Positions 56,999-64,000 of a stretch of DNA of 64,000 nucleotides are shown piece by piece. Location of the stretch: NCBI GenBank assembly GCA_028023455.1, contig JAQFVV010006208.1:6554963-6618962 (forward strand), in the 5' to 3' direction. The notes beneath the pieces are model-generated. The model saw only the letters and a program-made list of their open reading frames with translations. It was not told the DNA's origin and searched no databases. Every line of letters begins with the position of its first letter. The stretch's first letter is position 1. The position numbers and the translations under genes were made by a program. Source of the stretch: Epiperipatus broadwayi (lineage: Eukaryota > Onychophora > Udeonychophora > Euonychophora > Peripatidae).

Positions 56999-57454
56999 AT
57001 GAACCCGGTCCACCAACAAATCCCACAATTTTGCGAGTTACGGCTGATTCAGTTGTTCTTACCTGGCAGTCTCCTGTCTCTGATGGTGGGAGCCCTATAT
57101 TAGGCTATTATATTGAAAGACGTCAGGGCATCAGCCCCAGATGGATTCGTATTAGTAGAGATAGAATATTAGATACCCTTTTTGAAATAACCGAATTACA
57201 AACGGGGGAGGAATACGAATTTCGAGTAATTGCTGAAAATAAAGCCGGAGAAAGTAGACCAAGTATGCCAACTGATCAGATTATTATTATGGACCAGCCT
57301 GGATTTTATCAAGATGATATTTTAAGCGAATTAATATCATCACAGACAGAAGAAGAAAAACAAATACTAGAAGAAATCAGGGCATTTGAGGAAGCAAATT
57401 TAGCAAAAGATATTTTAGAAACAGAAGAATTTCTTCCAGAAGCTCCAATCCAAG
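56999..57454 (+). CDS. Exon: FN3 domain (type B) plus acidic tail
   Basis: This 456-bp exon lies between AG at 56997-56998 and GT at 57455-57456, phase 1 at both ends, encoding 152 residues. The first 100 form an FN3: EPGPPTNPTILRV, SVVLTWQSPVSDGGS, YYIERRQGISPRWIRI, then FRVIAENKAGESRPS. ERR...SP.WI and NKAGES mark it as type B, like 28353-28655. The last 50 residues are acidic and probably helical (DDILSELISSQTEEEKQI, then ILETEEFLPEAP). They occupy the place of the 72-bp linker exon of the first unit. The chain is open, so the protein continues beyond the window. The ATG at 56962 is intronic and is not the start. Confidence 0.88.
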
Positions 57455-57709
57455 GTAAAACAGGCTTGCAAAATATTTGCAAGACTGTAAAATATTTTTT
57501 CATCACCTACTGAATTTAATAAAACGTTTGAATATTTTTAATTTAATACAGAGATAAAAAAACAGTTTGAATATTTTTCTTTGAATATTATTTTTTAAAT
57601 AGAGTTAATAACATTATTAAAATAAAAATACAAATTTCTTCTGCTACAAATTATAAATTGATAAAAACCAATATTTCTGTAGTTATTTAGAAGAGATAAT
57701 ATTATTAAT

Positions 57710-58205
57710 ATATACCACCAAAATAATTGCCAAGCACTTTCAACCCTAACGTGTCCTTATCAACGCAAACTCTGTAAAACATGGACTCCTTACAAACTGA
57801 AAACTCACTTTAACACCCAGACATCACTAATCAAAAAACTGGTTTATTTAGGACCAATATGAAATGTCGTTTGCAACAACATAATTAATTATATAAAAAT
57901 GTAATTGAAAATACTATGGTATATTCAGCATTTTATATTCATCAATGTGAAATGGGTCATAGTTTTACTTCGCAGAAGTTTAATACATTGATGTATGAGC
58001 CACATGACAAGAAATGAACGATTAAGGATTCCTATTTAATTAAGAAGTCCCAAGATGCAATTAATGCTAAACAAACTAGTTTTCCGATTAATAATGTACT
58101 GTTAAAGTGAATTTTGAGTTTGTAAGAAGTCCATGTTTTACAGAGTTTGCCTTGATAAGAACACATTAGTGCTGAAAGCGCTTGTGGAAATTATTTTAAT
58201 GGTAT
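57710..58205. mobile_element. Family F fold-back element
   Basis: Left arm about 57710-57850 and right arm about 58060-58205 are inverse copies (CAAACTCTGTAAAACATGGA and its inverse; GCACTTTCA near 57733 against TGAAAGCGC near 58175). The loop is about 200 bp. No hammerhead-like core is clear. Confidence 0.7.
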
Positions 58206-58229
58206 ATATTAACAATATTATCTCTGCTA

Positions 58230-58581
58230 AATAACAACAGAAGTGAATAAACATCACATGATCACCATTTCTTATGCTTGCTTATAACTGTTATTAAAAC
58301 AGGCAAAACTCACTATACATATTGCCACACCCAGCAAGCTATAGTAATCAATGGATGCCAGAAGGTTTGTGCATAAAATCCCCATCTAGGTGCAGTGCTC
58401 TCAGATCCAAGGCTCCTCACTGATGAAGGCCCAAGCCCGAAACTGGTCTGGGGATATTGGATGAGTAGGCAATAGATGGGGATTTTATGCACAAGCCTTC
58501 TGGCATCCATTGATTATTCTAGCTTGCTGTGTGTGGCAATATGTATAGTGAGTTTTGCCTGTTTTAATAACAACAGAAGTG
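58230..58581. mobile_element. Family A fold-back in a perfect target duplication
   Basis: AATAACAACAGAAGTG occurs at 58230-58245 and again at 58566-58581, flanking the element (about 58246-58565). Arms about 58290-58400 and 58460-58560 (ACAGGCAAAACTCACTATAC and its inverse). The loop holds the best-preserved family A hammerhead-like motif. The subtype with GCACACAGCAAGCT-like arms is shared with 24595 and 54680. Confidence 0.85.
58405..58462 (+). ncRNA. Hammerhead ribozyme candidate, family A, best copy
   Basis: All parts of a type I hammerhead are visible in order. They are: outer stem I ATCCAA (58405-58410) with TTGGAT (58457-58462), six pairs; inner stem I CCTCA (58415-58419) with TGGGG (58449-58453), five pairs with one G-T; core CTGATGA (58420-58426); stem II GGC/GCC with loop CCAA; core GAA (58439-58441); a two-pair stem III AC/GT with loop TG; and cleavage triplet GTC (58446-58448). 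The one departure is A-C at the base of stem II, where G-C is usual. Folding and activity are untested. Confidence 0.6.
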
Positions 58582-59512
58582 TTGATTTTTATCAATTTAT
58601 AACATTATTAAAAAAATATCAAAATTAAATTTAAAAAAATATATTAATCGGTTTCACTAGGAAATAAATGATCCATAAATCTTATCACCAAGCAAAACAC
58701 ATTTTATTAAAAACATCAGATTTCAATGATGTCTGTAGATTTTGTAGGTTAATTCATTACATATACATATGCAGGGCTGGATTTATTTAGTACAGTGTTC
58801 CTCATATATGGCTTGATAATCTAATGTTTATAAATAAATATGTATTTTTTAAATTAAAAAATATATTAATTGAATAGTCCAATAGTTTAAGTAAATAATC
58901 TGTTTAGAAGAATATTTAAAAAATTACATTTTCTAGCTTTAGGCTCAAAAAGGTTTTTAATATTGAATGTAAGTGCCAAACTTCTTAACCTTTAATGGAA
59001 AGGATCACTAAATTGCTTACTTGGCCAATTTATTTTTTTCAAAGATAACATAGGGAATATCTTCTGTGACTGTACAAATGCTGTGAGATTGCATGGTGCA
59101 ATAATTGATGGAAGCAGATAGCCAACTTTTGCTTAAAAAAAACAAAACAAATATATTAATCTTTAACTGAGGTTTAAAGTTTATATCTGTGCTAGAGATA
59201 ATCTCTAGTTTAGTAAGTGATAAGTAATAATCATTATTGTATTTATCTGAGGTGGACAATGTCAAAGTTGTGAGTGGAGTGAGTTTGACAGTTATAAATA
59301 AAAATGTAACAATAACTGATAATCCAAACCTATAACCAAAATATTGTGATAAGGCTCAACGTAAATAAAGGTAATAGAATATATAATATTGGCATTGCAA
59401 AGGGATTTGGGCATTCCATCATCAGATTTTCAATGGTATGGATGGCTGAAGAGTTGGAGGGTGGAGTAGATTGAAACCTGTCTATTAAAGTTTGAAGATT
59501 TGCTATCTTAAT
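58582..59512. other. Intron or downstream DNA, no clear feature
   Basis: GCAGGGCTGGATTTA at about 58772 resembles a hAT end, without a partner. Nothing else recognised. Confidence 0.4.
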
Positions 59513-59514
59513 AT

Positions 59515-59735
59515 AAACTGAGCACTGATTATATATATATGTGTGGGAGATGATGATCTGGACCAACTGATGAGTGCTGGTTCAGCACAAAATAAATATA
59601 TTGGAGATCATTTATTTATTTCACATGTGTGTGTTCATGTGTATTGGTTGTATGAGATAGAGTGGATAGCTGAAGGGAGCTTGAATGTCTGCGTTCAAAT
59701 ACCCTATATTATACATATAGAGAGAGATGTTTCCA
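59515..59735 (+). mobile_element. Family S SINE-like element, longest copy
   Basis: Starts at GAGCACTGATTATATATATA, carries the hammerhead-like core at 59554-59610, then TTATTTCACATGTGTG, and near its end GATAGCTGAAGGGAGCTTGA followed by GCGTTCAAATACC, which could be weak A-box and B-box sequences of a tRNA-like unit. Related copies: 5530-5786 (core only), 9396-9545 and 10052-10205. Confidence 0.6.
59554..59610 (+). ncRNA. Hammerhead ribozyme candidate, family S
   Basis: Outer stem I TGATCT (59554-59559) with AGATCA (59605-59610); inner stem I CCAA (59563-59566) with TTGG (59601-59604); core CTGATGA (59567-59573); stem II GTGCTG (59574-59579) with CAGCAC (59583-59588), loop GTT, including the preferred G-C at its base. 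Next come AAA in place of GAA at 59589-59591, a stem III ATA/TAT around AA, and an ATA triplet ending at 59600. Only the G of GAAA is changed, and two other copies keep that G. As written this copy should be inactive. Confidence 0.55.
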
Positions 59736-60000
59736 GTTATTATAATCTGGAGCTTCCTTTAATATATTATGCCATATAATAAATATTGAAAAAAAAAAGT
59801 TATAATTTTTAAATTACATAAACTTTGATAAACCCAGGACTCCTCAATGGAAGGTTCAGTTTAGTTTAATTCGTCCAATTGGTTCATATTTGGGCCTGTG
59901 TAAGTTAACAAATATCTTAAATTTGAATATGGATGCAGCTTGATCTTTGATTTTTCATTTCTGTCAGCTTTGAATAAAAAATAATTACTCTAGTTAAACC
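59736..60000. other. No feature seen
   Basis: AT-rich, nothing recognised. Confidence 0.4.
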
Positions 60001-60165
60001 ACTAAACATCACATGCTCACCATTTCTTATGCTTGCTCATAACTGTTATTAAATCAGGCAAAACTCTCCATACAATAGTGCCACTCAGTGCAAGCCAGAG
60101 TAATCAATGGATGCCAGAAGGCTTGTGCATAAAATCTCTATTTAGTGCCTACATATCCAATATGA
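60001..60165. mobile_element. Family A, single truncated arm
   Basis: AAACCACTAAACATCACATG start, then the complete outer arm to ATATCCAATAT, where the similarity stops just before the motif. Confidence 0.75.
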
Positions 60166-61020
60166 AGTGGAACATAAAATCTAATCAGTGAAATGACAAC
60201 AATAAAATGTCTGGGTCAGCTTTCAGTCAAATAGATGCATTTTTGGGGAATCATTTAAAATGGAGTCAGAACTTTTTTATGTACCTGGGGAAGTTACTAA
60301 ACAATCTCAAATATGTACTGAGAATTCTAAGTAATATTTACTAAGGCATTAAACCTAAAGCATGTGCGGTTGAAAATGAGAATTCTAAGTAATAAATTTG
60401 ATGCCTTCTTTTGAATTAATATGTTTTGTAGATTTTGGTCAAACAATTGTCAGAATGAACGAGATAGTTTCTTTTCAATAAATTTGATGCATACTTTTGA
60501 ATGAAGACATCGTTTTAAAGATTTTGGTTAAACAGCGGTCCAAAAGAAAGTGATCATTTTAGTTTGTTTTTTGTTTCTATTAAATACAACAGAAAATAGT
60601 TACTAGTATTTATTTGTTGAAATGGTCTAAAAGTTTTTTTTAAACCATCTGTCCGATTTAGTATTATTTTGAGAACACTCACGGAAAATTATTATTTTGA
60701 CTTCATTTGTTTAAAAAAAAAAGTACACTACAATTTCCAAGACCTATTTTTCTTGGTTTGTTGTTTTAAAATCATCCTTACTTTGTGGCCACCTTTCCAA
60801 TGTAGTATTGTTTCAATTAAAACACACATATAGAAAATTATTATTGTTTCATTTCATTTTTTTTAAACAACAGTCAAAAGAAAATTCACCATTTCTTTTT
60901 AATTTTTTCTTTACCCATTAAAATAGCTCAAAAATGTATCAATTTTCAAGATTCTTCACCTAAGTTTTAGTGTGAAAAACCTAGAGGACACAACGTACAG
61001 AAGTGCTTACATCATAGTAA
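60166..61020. other. No feature seen
   Basis: AT-rich. AGAATTCTAAGTAAT...AAATTTGATGC-type blocks recur two or three times between 60310 and 60500, a weak direct repeat. Confidence 0.4.
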
Positions 61021-61021
61021 C

Positions 61022-61380
61022 AAAATCTGGCAGAAACAAAGCAAAGCAAAACTCCATATAGTAGTGCCACCTGTGCTAAGCAGAGTAATCAATGGATGCC
61101 AGAAGGCTTGTGCATAAAATCCCTATCTAATGCCTACTCATCCAATATCCCCAGATTAGTTTCTGGCTTGTGGCCTTCATCAGAAACTAGTCTGGGGATA
61201 TTGGATGAGTAAGCATTAGATAGGGATTTTATGCACAAGCCTTCTGGCATCCATTGATTACTCTGTTTAGCACAGGTGGCACTACTGTATGGAGTTTTTG
61301 CTTTGCTTTGTTTATAAACAATTATGTGTTAGTATTGGAGATGTGATCATGTGATGCTTGCTGGTTTAAAATCTGGCAGA
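61022..61380. mobile_element. Family A near-perfect palindrome in a 13-bp target duplication
   Basis: AAAATCTGGCAGA at 61022-61034 and 61368-61380 flanks the element. Arms about 61038-61176 and 61184-61318 are almost exact inverses with a loop of under 10 bp (AAACAAAGCAAAGCAAAACT at one end, AGTTTTTGCTTTGCTTTGTTT at the other). The motif of the left arm is complete on the minus strand (CTGATGA, GGC/GCC, GAAAC, ATC, TGGGG). The right arm joins at GAAAC. The outer right sequence GATCATGTGATG is the true family end. Confidence 0.85.
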
Positions 61381-62108
61381 CCTAACAAAATAAAATAGCA
61401 GTGATCTATCCTTAATAAAGAATCAATTCTACAAACTATTAAAATCTAGTGAATGATTTAAGTCTTAAAAAGTTCTACAAACTAACAAACACTACTTATT
61501 AGTCTGCCTTCAACTGTAAAGAACAAAATGCTTAAAAGTTTTGGTATTTTTTATACTGCCTATTACAATTGAATAGTTTCTAAATGGTATTTTGTTGTTG
61601 TTTTTTTGTATATTTTAATTAACAGTTAAAAATAATTACTGGTGTTTATTGATTAAAATTATCTAAAGTTTTTTTCACACCACTTAGTATTATTTTGATC
61701 ACACGTACTCAAATAATCATTATTTTGACTTAATTTATATTATTTATTCAATTTTCATCTGAAGAGAATTACACCTTATGCACATATACTGAATTCGTCT
61801 TTTCCTGAAAGTTTGCGGAAGTTAATTTGCAAAAGAAAATAGTGGATTTAAATGTGAAGAGAGTAATCTCTTCATATTCTCAAATCAAGATGCTTCATAT
61901 TGGCCTATATAAATGGGAATCTAGATTAAAGATAAAACTACTGTTCTTATCTTTATAAAGCCACTATCTTATGTTGAGGTTTGAGAGGTCCCTCTATAGT
62001 CAAAAAACTATATTGTTTGACTATTATAAATGCTGAAGGCACATAAGATGAAGGTTAAAGCCTTTCTTTATTTAATAATAAGATAAAAATAAGAAAGTAA
62101 AACTTAAA
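61381..62108. other. No gene; one partial repeat
   Basis: GTTTGAGAGGTCCCTCTATAG at about 61979, then TATTGTTTGACTATTATA, matches part of the fold-back at 41796-41940. Confidence 0.5.
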
Positions 62109-62109
62109 A

Positions 62110-62670
62110 TAAATAGTAAAAAAACTAAATAGATTTTTTTTTCAGAAAAAGTGAAAAATTAATCATTATGAATTAGAAGAATTAAACAATTATAAACATT
62201 TTGGTCAGACTAATAATTCGGATGGAAACAATGATTAAATTAACCACAGAATGAAACTTAGATGGGATTTTTTTTGTAATAAATCTTAGTAATAAAAACA
62301 AATCTGCTATCTGATTCAAAAAGAAAGTTATGAATCTAAGATTTTGATAAGTAATAGACAAGCAATAACAGAGAGTTTAGATCACTCAACAAAGTAACAA
62401 GAAGGGTTTTAAAAAATATATGTAGAACAAATACGTATTACTGATATCGTTGAAAAAATTAAAAAACTGAAATGGAGATATTTCTAGAGATGATAATGGA
62501 TGGGCAATTGGAGTTTTAAATCAAATCTTAATAGAATGTAAAATACTTAGAAAGCGACCACATATGAAATAGATGGATAAAATTAGAAAGTTTTCCAATG
62601 TGAATAAGAGAGACTATGGATCAGAAAACTGAATTAAACTTGATGAGCCTTTCACCCAGCAGTGAAAAGA
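62110..62670 (+). pseudogene. RTE-like LINE 3' end, highly degraded
   Basis: Follows the same order as 34075-34565 and the upstream part of 15010-15475: ATTATGAATTAGAAGAATT near 62165, GGATGGAAACA near 62220, GAAACTTAGATGGG, then VEKIKKLKW near 62450, RDDNGW, KRPHMK and a final CAGCAGTGAAAAG. Every block has stops. Confidence 0.65.
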
Positions 62671-62974
62671 TGTTTATGAAATATGTAAAAGCATGCCGCT
62701 GAAATAAAAATGAAAAGAAAAATTTTCTTCACAATTAAATGTTTTAAATCAAAAATATATTCATTATTTTGAAAATGATTTAATTTAAGCAAGTGATTGC
62801 TTTCAAGATATTTACAAATAGATTTGTGATATTAAATTGATGAAAATAAAATAAAAGGCGAACAATAATTAAATGATAAGGAATAATTATATAGTATATA
62901 AGATTGATGGTAATTATCATTTTAAACATAACTACTACATTCTAAAATGAAGATCTTTTCATATTAAATCCAGT
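62671..62974. other. Spacer between inverted LINE pieces
   Basis: Nothing recognised. Confidence 0.4.
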
Positions 62975-64000
62975 TCTCTGATTCATAACTTCACTTATTT
63001 ACATTATGTCAGCAAACTTTTTTATTTCACCCAATTATCTTACAAGTGGTCACTTTCTAATATTTTGTGAATTCTGGACATCACAACATCTACTGCCCAA
63101 TCTATTATCTCTTCTGGCAATATATTCAATCCATCTCCATTTCAGATTTTTAATTATTTCAATGATATCAAAATATTTCACTTTTGATCTCTTCTTATTC
63201 CAATATACACCTCTCCAAACTTCATTGAGTGATATGAAGTCTGTATTGTTTTTTTGGTTCCCACGATCACATGTCAGATAAATATGTAAAAACTGGGAAA
63301 ACACGTCTATTAATAAGCTTTTTTTTTTCAAACATATGGGCATATTTTTTTTAATATTAAACTATTTCTACCAAAAAGAACTTCATCTAAGTTTAATTTT
63401 ATGATTAATTTTTTCCATTATGTTTTCATCTTTATTAAAAATGTAATTAAGATATTTGTAATTGATTATTTCTTCTAATTCATGAACTATCAATTTTTAT
63501 TTTCTTCTTTTAAGAAAATTGATTGAACATAATGTTTTTTAATATTTATTTAATCCTACTTTTTTTTTTATTTATTTGATATTTCTTCCAACATTTTTTG
63601 AAGCTTGGAAGCATTATTTGTGAAATCTAGACAACCTAAATAAGATTCATGTGTTTCCATTTCATTAGTTTTTCATTTTAATCCACAAAAATTGGTGTAA
63701 AAAGTTTTGGAGATATGAAATTTCTCTGTCACTTAATCATAAAAATGTTAATCCATTTAGTTTAATCATATAATCTTATCTCCAATAGTGCATTTTAATA
63801 AATATTTTTCAAATATAATAATATCTTGGGTTTATATCTTGATGGCACAAAAATTTAATCATTGTGAAAATATTTACAGAATCAAATGCCTTTTCAAAAT
63901 CAAATCCAAATCATAATGACAAATCATATTTATTATTCCTTTCTGTAAGTAAACGTATTATTTGGATATAGTCTGTTATGATAAAAGCACTTTTAAATTC
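62975..64000 (-). pseudogene. RTE-like LINE, minus strand, reaching the window end
   Basis: Minus-strand blocks in order from the window end: FGFDFEKAFDS (about 63890), KSLLI..VF.QFLHIYLT near 63300 and EIIKNLKWRWIEYIARRDN near 63140, with the VKYFDI block just before. It includes the RT as well as the C-terminal part and continues beyond 64000. It faces the LINE end at 62110-62670 tail to tail. Many frameshifts and stops. Confidence 0.7.

Noticed and set aside
56962-57513. Open frame starting at ATG 56962, as a separate 183-residue protein
   Set aside because: The residues before 56999 are intronic and the end runs past a good donor at 57455. The FN3 exon fits the phase-1 chain of the muscle gene.
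1-64000. CRISPR array, bacterial operon, origin or riboswitch
   Set aside because: The DNA is clearly intron-bearing metazoan sequence. The inverted and tandem repeats lack regular spacer-repeat spacing.

Overview
The window is about 72% A+T invertebrate (metazoan) nuclear DNA. It holds eight exons, all on the + strand, of one giant muscle-type gene, separated by introns of 4 to 10 kb that are packed with transposons. I cannot name the species. Large AT-rich introns, RTE-type LINEs, a Penelope-like element, hAT remnants and tRNA-derived SINEs together fit many invertebrate groups.

The gene belongs to the titin/twitchin family of immunoglobulin (Ig) and fibronectin type III (FN3) proteins. 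The exons are 4920-5095 (end of an Ig), 11902-12198 (Ig), 17149-18834 (about 460-residue acidic linker plus FN3), 28353-28655 (FN3), 35762-35833 (linker), 45379-45666 (Ig), 52533-52829 (FN3) and 56999-57454 (FN3 plus acidic tail). Every junction between these exons is phase 1 and has AG/GT borders, so they join in one frame. Two FN3 types alternate in the order A, B, linker, Ig, A, B, linker, which is a super-repeat. The gene starts before and continues beyond the window.

The introns hold several classes of mobile DNA. (1) RTE-like LINE pieces lie at 14455-15475, 21230-23735, 34075-34565, 49427-50040, 62110-62670 and 62975-64000, and two other LINE remnants at 12690-13170 and 29540-30180. (2) A degenerate Penelope-like element with RT and GIY-YIG nuclease lies at 54950-56095, with a second remnant at 3741-3957. 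(3) A hAT-type DNA transposon remnant lies at 43495-45120. (4) Short tRNA-derived SINEs are present, one a bare tRNA-like unit in a perfect target duplication. (5) At least six families of long fold-back (inverted repeat) elements occur, several in clear target-site duplications and two nested inside other transposons.

The most unusual signal is that two dispersed families (called A and S here) carry what reads as a type I hammerhead ribozyme. It has a CTGATGA core, a stem II that covaries between copies, a GAAA core, a tiny stem III, a GTC or ATA cleavage triplet, and a two-part stem I. Other fold-back families carry related CTGAnGA...GAAAC motifs. In family A fold-backs the motif often occurs on both strands. 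This resembles hammerhead-bearing SINEs, retrozymes and Penelope elements known elsewhere. All of this is by eye, with no folding or database search.
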